Below, piece after piece: positions 1 to 7,520 of a stretch of DNA of 41,861 nt (within the stretch, counting starts at the first letter, position 1; the number at the start of each line of letters is the position of its first letter). The translations under genes and the position numbers were made by a program. The notes beneath the pieces were generated by a model that searched no databases, was not told the origin of the DNA, and worked only from the letters and a program-made list of their open reading frames with translations. The DNA is from CAZCWX01 sp964502465 (GTDB lineage: Bacteria; Desulfobacterota; Binatia; Bin18). Location of the stretch: positions 1 to 41,861 of the forward strand of contig CAZCWX010000171.1 of NCBI GenBank assembly GCA_964502465.1. Direction: 5' to 3'.

Positions 1-114
1 CAGATGACGGTGGAGTTACTGACGCCGATCGCGATGGACGAGGGGTTACGGTTTGCCATTCGGGAGGGGGGGCGCACGGTGGGAGCCGGGGTCGTCACCA
101 AAATCCTTCAGTGA
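1..114 (+). CDS. tuf: Elongation factor Tu, C-terminal end (first copy, cut by the window edge)
   Basis: Only the last 37 codons are present; they read in frame from base 1 to TGA at 112-114. The encoded end (QMTVELLTPIAMDEG..., finishing VVTKILQ) is the third beta-barrel domain of EF-Tu, the GTPase that brings aminoacyl-tRNA to the ribosome. It is identical, base for base, to the end of the complete tuf at 12834-14024, so this is a second copy. A tuf copy ahead of rpmG-trnW-secE-nusG matches the tufB position in Proteobacteria. Codons are strongly G-ending (ACG, GTG, GCG, GGG), as in the full copy. Confidence 0.97.
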   Translation, partial: QMTVELLTPIAMDEGLRFAIREGGRTVGAGVVTKILQ

Positions 115-119
115 GCGCT
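1..119 (+). repeat. Direct repeat, copy 1: tuf 3' end
   Basis: These 119 bases match 13911-14029 exactly, including the tuf stop codon and five bases beyond it. Identity ends at base 120 (C here, G at 14030). The repeat is probably much longer and runs left out of the window over most of tuf. Exact identity at synonymous sites and past the stop suggests recent gene conversion or duplication. Confidence 0.97.
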
Positions 120-151
120 CTTTCTTAGTGACACAGGGAAAGGAGGAACTG

Positions 152-304
152 ATGCGGGATCTTGTCGCTTTGTCGTGTGAGCAGTGCAAGCAAAAAAACT
201 ATACCACCACGAAAAATAAGAAAACTACCCCTGATAAACTCTCCCTACGTAAATTCTGTCCTATGTGTCGGGCCCACACCTCCCATCGAGAGGTTAAGGT
301 GTAA
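152..304 (+). CDS. rpmG: 50S ribosomal protein L33, zinc-ribbon form
   Basis: A 50-residue protein of the large ribosomal subunit near the E site. Four cysteines in two CxxC pairs (C9, C12, C36, C39) mark the zinc-binding form of L33. The start at ATG 152 is chosen because AGGAGG lies at 141-146, five bases upstream, and because the family begins about here. The open frame continues upstream over the tuf tail but has no L33 similarity there. It lies 37 bp after tuf and 7 bp before tRNA-Trp, the conserved tufB-rpmG-trnW-secE order. No promoter is evident in the short gap from tuf, so co-transcription is likely. Confidence 0.95.
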   Translation: MRDLVALSCEQCKQKNYTTTKNKKTTPDKLSLRKFCPMCRAHTSHREVKV

Positions 305-311
305 CTGACGA

Positions 312-386
312 GGGTCAGTAGCTCGAACTGGTTAGAGCACCGGACTCCAAATCCGGGGGTTGCAGGTTCGAATCCTGCCTGACCCG
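312..386 (+). tRNA. trnW: tRNA-Trp (anticodon CCA)
   Basis: A full cloverleaf can be drawn. The acceptor stem is 312-318 with 379-385 (GGGTCAG/CTGACCC, 7 bp). The D stem is GCTC 321-324 with GAGC 335-338. The anticodon stem is 340-344 with 352-356, with a CTCCAAA loop and anticodon CCA at 347-349. The T stem is GCAGG/CCTGC with a TTCGAAT loop. The discriminator is G386. The 3' CCA is not encoded (CATT follows), so it must be added by nucleotidyltransferase. A tRNA-Trp gene between rpmG and secE is a widespread arrangement, and here it is probably cut out of the operon transcript. Confidence 0.97.
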
Positions 387-428
387 CATTCCCGGTAAAA
401 GAAAGGATCTCGACAGAGGCGCTTTTTC

Positions 429-647
429 ATGGCTGGACTGGCGATAGGATTAAAAGAAGGACTCGGCACGGCCCGTCTTTTTCTTCAAGAAGCATGGGCA
501 GAACTTCGTAGGGTTCAATGGCCGTCCCAAAAGGAAGTGCGAGCTGCAACAGCGGTTGTCATTGTCCTTGTTGGAATCATTGCCCTCTTCCTCTTTCTCG
601 TGGATGCCGCCTTATCTTGGCTCCTGCGAGTTTTTATCGGAAGGTGA
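429..647 (+). CDS. secE: Protein translocase subunit SecE
   Basis: This 72-residue inner-membrane protein is the small essential SecE subunit that clamps SecY in the general secretion channel. It has the short single-span form: an amphipathic region with the family signature (AELRRVQWPSQKEV, about residues 24-37), then one hydrophobic segment at about 41-66. E. coli SecE has two extra N-terminal spans, which are absent here as in most bacteria. It follows tRNA-Trp by 42 bp and precedes nusG by 12 bp, the usual secE-nusG pair. AGAGG at 414-418 may serve as a weak ribosome binding site. Confidence 0.95.
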   Translation: MAGLAIGLKEGLGTARLFLQEAWAELRRVQWPSQKEVRAATAVVIVLVGIIALFLFLVDAALSWLLRVFIGR

Positions 648-659
648 GTTGTTGCGATT

Positions 660-1208
660 GTGAACGCTATGGCCCAAAAATGGTACGTTGTCCATACATA
701 TTCTGGATACGAAAGGAAGGCCAAAGCGGCTTTGGAGGAGAGGATCCGCACACTTGGAAAGCAGGATCTGTTTGGCGATATTTTGGTACCAGAAGAGCAA
801 GTCGTTGAACTTGTCAAAGGGAGGAAAAAAACCTCTGCACGGAAATTCTTTCCCGGATACATTCTCGTTCAGATGGAACTGAACGATGAAACCTGGCACG
901 TGGTGAAATCAACGCAAAAGATCACGGGATTTGTCGGAGGGTCAAATGATCCACAAACGATCCCTCCAGTATCTGAAGCCGAGGTTTCTGGGATTCACCA
1001 GCAGGTACAAGAGGGAACTCTACGGCCAAAGCCCAAGGTTTCGTTTGAAATTGGAGAAGGAGTTAAGGTCGTTGATGGGCCATTCCAGGATTTCACTGGT
1101 GTAGTGGAGGAAGTAAAGCCAGAGAAAGGGAAACTGCGGGTGCTTATCAGTATTTTTGGTAGGGCAACTCCAGTCGAACTTGACCTCGTGCAGGTTGAGA
1201 AAGCGTGA
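660..1208 (+). CDS. nusG: Transcription termination/antitermination factor NusG
   Basis: NusG binds RNA polymerase and links it to Rho or to ribosomal protein S10. The NGN domain opens with WYVVHTYSGYE and fills about residues 1-115. A KOW domain follows (GEGVKVVDGPFQDFTGVVEEV). Length is 182 residues from GTG 660 or 179 from ATG 669. GTG 660 is listed because AAGGTGAG at 641-648 suits it better, but the family start (M-A-x-K-W-Y-V-V) favours 669, so the choice is open. It sits in the conserved secE-nusG-rplK-rplA order. The gap to rplK is 16 bp. Confidence 0.96.
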   Translation: MNAMAQKWYVVHTYSGYERKAKAALEERIRTLGKQDLFGDILVPEEQVVELVKGRKKTSARKFFPGYILVQMELNDETWHVVKSTQKITGFVGGSNDPQTIPPVSEAEVSGIHQQVQEGTLRPKPKVSFEIGEGVKVVDGPFQDFTGVVEEVKPEKGKLRVLISIFGRATPVELDLVQVEKA

Positions 1209-1224
1209 GAAAGACAACAAAATT

Positions 1225-1650
1225 ATGGCAAAGAAAATCATAGCAGAAGTAAAACTCCAAATCCCGGCCGGTCAGGCAACCCCAAGCCCACCAGTAGGAC
1301 CAGCACTTGGACAACGCGGCGTTAACATTATGGAATTTTGCAAGGCCTTTAACGCGAGGACTCAGGCCCAACAAGGGCTGATTATCCCAGTCATCATCAC
1401 GGTGTATGCCGATCGGTCTTTTTCTTTTATAACAAAAACCCCTCCTGCTCCTGTCCTCATCAAGAAAGCGCTTGGCATAGAAAAAGGATCGGGCGAACCA
1501 GCCAAGAAAATGATTGGCACTTTAACAAGAAATCAGGTGAAAGAAATCGCTACTATCAAACTTCCAGACCTGAATGCCAAGGATCTCGCAGGAGCAATCC
1601 GAACAATCGAAGGAACCGCCCGCAGCATGGGCATCTCAGTGGTGGACTAG
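1225..1650 (+). CDS. rplK: 50S ribosomal protein L11
   Basis: L11 forms the GTPase-associated centre with the L10/L12 stalk and 23S rRNA, and in many bacteria it is needed for RelA/Rel activation by uncharged tRNA. The protein is 141 residues, the usual length. It has the N-terminal proline-rich signature (ATPSPPVGPALGQRG) and the C-terminal rRNA-binding domain with KLPDLNA. The start is ATG 1225, giving the family start MAKKI; the longer open frame from 1156 is inside nusG. It is followed by rplA after 3 bases, so the two are likely translationally coupled as in other L11 operons. Confidence 0.97.
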   Translation: MAKKIIAEVKLQIPAGQATPSPPVGPALGQRGVNIMEFCKAFNARTQAQQGLIIPVIITVYADRSFSFITKTPPAPVLIKKALGIEKGSGEPAKKMIGTLTRNQVKEIATIKLPDLNAKDLAGAIRTIEGTARSMGISVVD

Positions 1651-1653
1651 TAT

Positions 1654-2361
1654 ATGGCACACGAAAGTAAAAAATACCGTGCAATTGCTGCACAAATCGA
1701 CCGGGAACGTCGGTACCAATTACAGGAAGCGATTGTGCTTGCTCGAGAGAATGCTCGGGCAAAATTTGACGAAACTGTGGAGCTTGCCGTGCGCCTCGGC
1801 GTCGACCCGCGGAAAGCAGATCAAAATGTGAGGGGGACAGTGATCCTTCCCCACGGTACTGGGAAAACCGTACGTGTTGCTGTCTTTGCGAAGGGGGATA
1901 AAGCGCGTGAAGCCGAAGCGGCAGGAGCAGATGTTGTAGGGGGAGAAGAACTCGTCAAACGGGTGAGTGAAGAGGGATGGATTGAGTTTGATAAGGCGGT
2001 AGCGACTCCAGACATGATGGGAATGGTGGGGCGGCTCGGCAAGATTCTTGGCCCACGGGGCCTCATGCCGAATCCAAAAGTTGGAACGGTCACGTTGGAC
2101 GTTGCGAAAGCTGTCCAGGAACTAAAAGGTGGAAAAGTAGAATATCGTGTAGATCGGGCGGGGAATGTCCACGTTCCTGTAGGCAAGGTCTCTTTTAGTG
2201 AGCAACACCTGGTAGACAATGCAGCTGCACTTTTGGATAGCCTTGTGCGCGCGAAGCCTGCCTCAGCAAAAGGATCCTATCTGCTAAACCTTGCTGTCAG
2301 TACTACCATGGGACCAGGGATACGTGTGGATCCTGTGACTATCCCGAAATATGGTTCTTAG
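1654..2361 (+). CDS. rplA: 50S ribosomal protein L1
   Basis: L1 forms the mobile stalk at the E site and in many bacteria represses its own operon by binding mRNA. The 235-residue length is normal. Recognisable motifs are ELAVRLGVDPRKADQ near the N terminus, GTGKTVRVAVFAKG, and the signature KILGPRGLMPNPKVGT. It starts 3 bases after the rplK stop. The 60-bp gap to rplJ is larger than elsewhere in this operon, but I see no clear promoter in it. Confidence 0.97.
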   Translation: MAHESKKYRAIAAQIDRERRYQLQEAIVLARENARAKFDETVELAVRLGVDPRKADQNVRGTVILPHGTGKTVRVAVFAKGDKAREAEAAGADVVGGEELVKRVSEEGWIEFDKAVATPDMMGMVGRLGKILGPRGLMPNPKVGTVTLDVAKAVQELKGGKVEYRVDRAGNVHVPVGKVSFSEQHLVDNAAALLDSLVRAKPASAKGSYLLNLAVSTTMGPGIRVDPVTIPKYGS

Positions 2362-2421
2362 TCAGAAAAAACGAATATCTCTGTTTGTTTCATCCGTCTT
2401 ACACTGAAAGAGAGAAGGGTC

Positions 2422-2952
2422 ATGGACCGTCGGGAAAAAGAGTTGATCGTCTCAGAATTGCAGCAATGTTTTTCCTCCGCCACTGCTGCTATACTTACTG
2501 AGTATCGGGGCCTTACCGTTGCAGAATTGAACGAATTGCGTAGATCACTTCGTGAAGTCGCAGGAGAATATCGTGTCGCCAAAAATACTCTTGTACAGCT
2601 TGCAATAGAGGGAACTCCTTATTGCTCCCTCAAAGATTTGCTTGCTGGGCAAAATGGTGTTGCCTTCTGTTTTGGCGAGGCACTTAACCTGGCAAAGGTC
2701 ATCACCCGCTATGCACGTGGGCACGAGAAGTTTACCATCAAAGGTGGTGTGACAGAAGGACAATTTCTTTCCGCCCCAGATGTGGAAACCCTTGCTATCT
2801 TACCGAGCAAAGAGGCCCTTCGTGCTCAACTCCTCGGAGTCCTTTCCCGTCCGGCAACACATCTCCTTAATGTGCTGACTGCTCCTAGTGCTCAGCTCGC
2901 CCGCATATTAGATGCGAGAAAAGCGCAGTTAACAACAACCGAAATTGGCTAG
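2422..2952 (+). CDS. rplJ: 50S ribosomal protein L10
   Basis: L10 anchors L7/L12 dimers to the ribosome and forms the base of the factor-binding stalk. The protein is 176 residues. The N-terminal rRNA-binding domain has the family pattern TEYRGLTVAELNELRRSLRE and YRVAKNTLVQLA. The C-terminal helix that docks L12 dimers is at about 140-172. The start is ATG 2422 with AGAGAGAAGGG ahead. In many bacteria the L10-L12 complex represses by binding the rplJ leader; only 60 bp separate it from rplA, so any such site must be compact or extend into rplA. Confidence 0.97.
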   Translation: MDRREKELIVSELQQCFSSATAAILTEYRGLTVAELNELRRSLREVAGEYRVAKNTLVQLAIEGTPYCSLKDLLAGQNGVAFCFGEALNLAKVITRYARGHEKFTIKGGVTEGQFLSAPDVETLAILPSKEALRAQLLGVLSRPATHLLNVLTAPSAQLARILDARKAQLTTTEIG

Positions 2953-2967
2953 AGGAAGGAGAACAGT

Positions 2968-3366
2968 ATGGCTCTCACAGAAGAACGAATGGAAGACATC
3001 GTTACAACGTTGTCTGGGCTCACCATTCTAGAAATGACTGAATTGGTAAAAAAGCTCGAGACACAATGGGGGGTAAGTGCAGCTGCGCCGGTTGTAGTTG
3101 CCGGGGGAGCGGGAGCCGCTGGAGCAGATACCCAGCCGGTCGCTGCTCCAGAAAAGGAAGACTTTGACGTGGTATTGACCGCTGCAGGGGACAAAAAAAT
3201 CCAGGTTATCAAAGTCGTCCGTGAATTAACTGGACTCGGTCTCAAGGAGGCGAAAGACCTCGTTGATGGAGCGCCGAAGCCAGTCAAGGAAGGGGCTGCA
3301 AAAGCGGAAGCTGAAGAGATGAAAAAGAAATTAGAAGAGGCTGGTGGAACAGTAGAACTGAAGTAG
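2968..3366 (+). CDS. rplL: 50S ribosomal protein L7/L12
   Basis: L7/L12 is the multicopy stalk protein that recruits and stimulates translation GTPases. The protein is 132 residues. An N-terminal dimerisation helix (TLSGLTILEMTELVKKLE) leads into an Ala/Gly/Pro-rich hinge at about 35-58. The C-terminal factor-binding domain carries KIQVIKVVRELTGLGLKEAKDLVDGAPK. The start is ATG 2968 with AGGAAGGAGAA just upstream. It follows rplJ by 15 bp and precedes rpoB by 27 bp. No attenuator hairpin like that of E. coli between rplL and rpoB is visible in so short a gap. Confidence 0.98.
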   Translation: MALTEERMEDIVTTLSGLTILEMTELVKKLETQWGVSAAAPVVVAGGAGAAGADTQPVAAPEKEDFDVVLTAAGDKKIQVIKVVRELTGLGLKEAKDLVDGAPKPVKEGAAKAEAEEMKKKLEEAGGTVELK

Positions 3367-3393
3367 ACACGGCACCGAAGGAGAACATCGGTA

Positions 3394-6300
3394 ATGGCTT
3401 TTCAGTTGCCTAGTAATTTTCGCATCCGTCGCCCATTTGGTCGGATTGGCAAAGTCATCGAAATCCCGCACCTGCTGGAGATTCAGCGCCACTCATATGA
3501 TGAATTCTTACAGCGTACTCTCCCGTCCGAACAACGGAACGATTCCGGGCTGCAGGGGGTCTTCAGATCCGTTTTTCCGATCAAAGACTTCAACGAGACA
3601 GCATCCCTCGAGTTTGTCAGTTACACACTGGGAGATCCCAAGTACAGTGTTGAGGAATGCCACCAGCGAGGTATGACCTATGCAGCCCCACTGAAAGTGA
3701 CAATCCAACTGGTATTGTGGGATGTCGACCAACGGACTGGAGCCCGTACTATCAAAAATGTGAAAGAGCAAGAAGTCTACTTCGGTGAAATCCCCTTGAT
3801 GACCAGCCATGGAACCTTCATGGTGAATGGGACCGAACGAGTTATAGTCAGCCAGCTCCACCGGTCACCAGGGGTGTTTTTCGATCATGACAAAGGGAAA
3901 ACTCATGCCAGCGGCAAACTGCTGTATTCTGCCCGTATTATTCCCTATAGAGGTTCGTGGATTGACTTTGAGTTTGATCCGCGTGACATCCTCTATGTCA
4001 GGATCGATCGTCGGCGAAAATTCCACGCCACTATCCTCCTGCGGGCGTTGGGGATGACCGTCGAAGATCTGCTGAATTATTTCTACAAAAAAGATACAAT
4101 TTTGCTTGAAGGGCGGCGAATTGCCAAGGTATGTAGGCCAGACCAGTTAGTTGGGGTGCGCGCTACCAAAGATGTCCGGCACCCAATATCCAATGAGTTG
4201 TTGGTGAAAGAGGGGAGGAAATTCACGAGAGCGGCACTCAAACAAATCGAGGTTGCGGAAATTAGTGAGATTCCTATTGGACCAGAAGAAGTCATCGGGC
4301 GGATCGTAGCCCACGACGTAGTTGATCCAAGTACGAAAGAGGTTCTTGTCGAGTGTAATCAAGAGATTTCTCAAGACCATCTCGATCTCTTCTTTGACCG
4401 TAATGTGCCGACAGTTGAAGTGCTCTTTATCGACGATTCTCACATCGGTCCCTCGCTACGCAATACCCTGTTGCAAGACAAAATCACTTCTCCGGAGGAA
4501 GCCATCATAGAAATTTACCGGAGACTGCGTCCCGGAGACCCTCCCACTATTGGGGCTGCCACGCAATTTTTTCACAATTTGTTTTTCAACCCAGAACGCT
4601 ACAATCTTTCTCGGGTAGGGAGACTCAAGCTTAATCACAAGTTGCGCCTGAACGCCCCTCTTGATCAAGGAACATTACGCCGGGAAGATATTCTTGAGGT
4701 TGTCCGCTATCTCCTCGAACTGAAAAACGGCAATGGTGTCATTGATGACATCGACCACCTGGGGAATAGGCGGGTTCGTGCTGTTGGTGAGTTGGTCGAA
4801 AATCAGTTCCGCATTGGTCTAGTACGAATGGAGCGTGCGGTTAAAGAACGGATGAGCCTGCAGGATGTCGAGACTTTAATGCCACAAGAGCTCGTGAATT
4901 ACAAGCCCGTATCCGCTGCTCTAAAGGAATTCTTCGGCTCGAGTCAACTCTCTCAGTTCATGGATCAAACCAACCCCCTCTCTGAGGTCACCCATAAAAG
5001 ACGGCTCTCTGCGCTGGGGCCGGGGGGGCTCACACGGGAACGTGCCGGATTCGAAGTCCGCGATGTCCATCCTACTCACTACGGACGAGTATGTCCAATT
5101 GAAACGCCAGAAGGACCAAACATCGGATTGATTTCTAGTTTATCCACCTATGCACGGGTCAATGAGTTTGGTTTTATCGAGACTCCCTACCGAGAAGCTG
5201 AAAATGGTCGGGTTACTGACCGAGTACGCTACCTGTCTGCACTGGAAGAAGAATCCCAAACTATTGCTCAGGCGAACGCGCCAATCGACGCGCGAGGATT
5301 TCTTTCTGGGGAATTGATATCGGCGCGTCTCGGGGGCGAATTTGTGATGGTTCGGCCTCAGCAGGTGCAACTCATGGATGTGTCACCGACACAACTGGTA
5401 AGCGTTGCTGCTGCCCTTATTCCGTTCCTCGAACACGACGACGCAAATCGAGCGCTCATGGGGTCCAATATGCAACGCCAAGCCGTGCCTTTATTGCGTA
5501 CAGAGGCACCGCTGGTGGGAACAGGAATGGAACGGATTGTTGCCCGTGATTCTGGGGCGACTATTGTAGCAAAGCGCAGTGGAGTTGTAGAAAGCGTTGA
5601 TGCAACCCGTATCGTTGTCAAGGCGAACACCTCTGCGGGTCATAAGGATCCTGGTGTGGATATCTATACCCTCACTAAATATCAGCGCTCTAACCAGAGT
5701 ACTTGCGTGAATCAAAAGCCCATTGTTTTAGTAGGAGAACGAGTCCAGGCGGGCGATGTGATTGCCGACGGCCCGGCAACGGACAGGGGAGAACTCGCCT
5801 TAGGACACAATGTCTTAGTGGCGTTTATGGTCTGGGGAGGCTACAACTTCGAAGATTCAATTCTGGTGAGCGAACGTCTACTACACGAAGATATATTTAC
5901 CTCTGTCCATATCGAAGAGTTTGAGTGCGTAGCACGAGACACAAAACTAGGTCCAGAAGAGATTACTCAAGACATCCCGAATGTTGGGGAAGAGGCTCTA
6001 AAGGATCTCGATGAAAGCGGTATTGTCCGTATTGGTGCTGAGGTGAAACCGGGTGATATTCTTGTTGGGAAAATTACGCCCAAAGGAGAAACTCAGCTGT
6101 CACCTGAAGAAAAATTGCTCCGCGCCATCTTTGGAGAAAAAGCCGGTGAAGTCCGAGATACTTCCCTGCGCGTCCCGCCGGGGATCGAAGGCACGATCAT
6201 CAATGTACGGGTCTTTTCTCGCAAGGGTATCGTGAAGGACGAGCGCAGTCAGAACATTGAAGAGGAGGAAATTGATCGGTTACGGAAAGATCAGGAGGAA

Positions 6301-7503
6301 GAAGTACGAATTATCCAAGAAAATACTTTGCAGAAGATTAGGCACCTTCTTGTTGGAAAAGTAACTGTTGTTCGTATAAGCGACGAAGATACACGTCGGG
6401 TTTTGCTTCCTAAAGGAAAAGAGATTGCTGATGACGTGCTTGATGCAATTCCTCCATCACAGTGGGAGAAAATTAAAATTGGGCAGGAAGATGTGGAAGA
6501 GGAAGTCGGTCGGCTTACGGATGCAATGGCAGAGCAGATTGGCCAAATTCGAGAAGAGTTCGAGAAGAAAGTCGAGAAGATTAAAAGTGGGGATGAACTC
6601 CCGCCTGGCATTATTAAGATGGTGAAAGTTTTCGTCGCAAGCAAGCGTAAGCTGCAGGTGGGAGATAAGATGGCGGGAAGACATGGAAACAAAGGCGTTC
6701 TCTCTCGTATTCTTCCTGAAGAAGATATGCCACACCTTGCTGACGGTACTCCAGTAGATGTTGTTTTAAATCCTCTTGGGGTTCCGTCGCGCATGAATGT
6801 AGGGCAAATTCTGGAAACTCATCTAGGCTGGGCTGTCCGAACCCTTGGTGAACAGATGAGCCCTCTGAACGGGAAAACTCAGGGTGGGGAAGAAACACTG
6901 TCCCGTAAACTGAAAGAGCTTCACGCCACAAAAGACGTTGCTGATGTGGTCGATGGGCTTACCCATGCTGATCTGGCGCGTCTTGCTAACCTCACGGAGC
7001 GCGGTGTGCATGTTGCCTCTCCGGTTTTCGACGGTGCCTCGGAAGAGGAAATTATTGCGTTGCTTCGACGCGCTGACCTGCCGGAAACCGGGCAAACCAT
7101 TTTGTATGATGGCCGCACTGGTGAACCATTTGCTGATCCCGTTACCGTGGGGGTGATGTATGTGATGAAACTGCATCACTTGGTTGAAGATAAAATTCAT
7201 GCTCGCTCAACAGGTCCCTACTCTCTTGTTACCCAACAGCCCTTGGGGGGAAAAGCTCAGTTTGGTGGTCAGCGACTTGGAGAAATGGAAGTGTGGGCAC
7301 TGGAAGCGTATGGTGCGGCGTACAGCTTACAAGAAATGCTCACGGTCAAGTCGGATGATGTGGCCGGCCGTACACGTATGTATGAGGCAATTGTCAAAGG
7401 AGAAAATGTCTTAGAGCCAGGACTGCCTGAGTCTTTCAACGTGATGATTCGTGAGCTTCAGAGCTTGGCACTGAACGTTGAACTGCTCGAGGAGAAAAGT
7501 TAG
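3394..7503 (+). CDS. rpoB: DNA-directed RNA polymerase subunit beta
   Basis: RpoB is the 1369-residue beta subunit of the core RNA polymerase, forming one side of the active-site cleft. The rifampicin pocket at about residues 513-540 reads SSQLSQFMDQ and THKRRLSALGPGG. The usual aspartate, histidine and serine contacts look wild type, so sensitivity to rifampicin is expected. A charged coiled-coil-like insertion at about 950-1060 (EEEEIDRLRKDQEEEV) corresponds in position to the beta SI2 insertion of Proteobacteria. The catalytic-side motif KLQVGDKMAGRHGNKG follows, and the C terminus has the beta-anchor GGQRLGEMEVWALEAYGA. It is translated from ATG 3394 and followed by rpoC after 17 bp. Confidence 0.99.
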   Translation: MAFQLPSNFRIRRPFGRIGKVIEIPHLLEIQRHSYDEFLQRTLPSEQRNDSGLQGVFRSVFPIKDFNETASLEFVSYTLGDPKYSVEECHQRGMTYAAPLKVTIQLVLWDVDQRTGARTIKNVKEQEVYFGEIPLMTSHGTFMVNGTERVIVSQLHRSPGVFFDHDKGKTHASGKLLYSARIIPYRGSWIDFEFDPRDILYVRIDRRRKFHATILLRALGMTVEDLLNYFYKKDTILLEGRRIAKVCRPDQLVGVRATKDVRHPISNELLVKEGRKFTRAALKQIEVAEISEIPIGPEEVIGRIVAHDVVDPSTKEVLVECNQEISQDHLDLFFDRNVPTVEVLFIDDSHIGPSLRNTLLQDKITSPEEAIIEIYRRLRPGDPPTIGAATQFFHNLFFNPERYNLSRVGRLKLNHKLRLNAPLDQGTLRREDILEVVRYLLELKNGNGVIDDIDHLGNRRVRAVGELVENQFRIGLVRMERAVKERMSLQDVETLMPQELVNYKPVSAALKEFFGSSQLSQFMDQTNPLSEVTHKRRLSALGPGGLTRERAGFEVRDVHPTHYGRVCPIETPEGPNIGLISSLSTYARVNEFGFIETPYREAENGRVTDRVRYLSALEEESQTIAQANAPIDARGFLSGELISARLGGEFVMVRPQQVQLMDVSPTQLVSVAAALIPFLEHDDANRALMGSNMQRQAVPLLRTEAPLVGTGMERIVARDSGATIVAKRSGVVESVDATRIVVKANTSAGHKDPGVDIYTLTKYQRSNQSTCVNQKPIVLVGERVQAGDVIADGPATDRGELALGHNVLVAFMVWGGYNFEDSILVSERLLHEDIFTSVHIEEFECVARDTKLGPEEITQDIPNVGEEALKDLDESGIVRIGAEVKPGDILVGKITPKGETQLSPEEKLLRAIFGEKAGEVRDTSLRVPPGIEGTIINVRVFSRKGIVKDERSQNIEEEEIDRLRKDQEEEVRIIQENTLQKIRHLLVGKVTVVRISDEDTRRVLLPKGKEIADDVLDAIPPSQWEKIKIGQEDVEEEVGRLTDAMAEQIGQIREEFEKKVEKIKSGDELPPGIIKMVKVFVASKRKLQVGDKMAGRHGNKGVLSRILPEEDMPHLADGTPVDVVLNPLGVPSRMNVGQILETHLGWAVRTLGEQMSPLNGKTQGGEETLSRKLKELHATKDVADVVDGLTHADLARLANLTERGVHVASPVFDGASEEEIIALLRRADLPETGQTILYDGRTGEPFADPVTVGVMYVMKLHHLVEDKIHARSTGPYSLVTQQPLGGKAQFGGQRLGEMEVWALEAYGAAYSLQEMLTVKSDDVAGRTRMYEAIVKGENVLEPGLPESFNVMIRELQSLALNVELLEEKS

Positions 7504-7520
7504 GCCATATGGAGGAAACA

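Noticed and set aside
1821..2219. 132-codon open frame on the - strand inside rplA
   Set aside because: Lies entirely inside rplA and has shadow-type Ser/Thr/Pro-rich composition.
6291..6794. 167-codon open frame on the - strand inside rpoB
   Set aside because: Shadow of a confidently identified essential gene; Ser-rich with no ribosome binding site or recognised motif.
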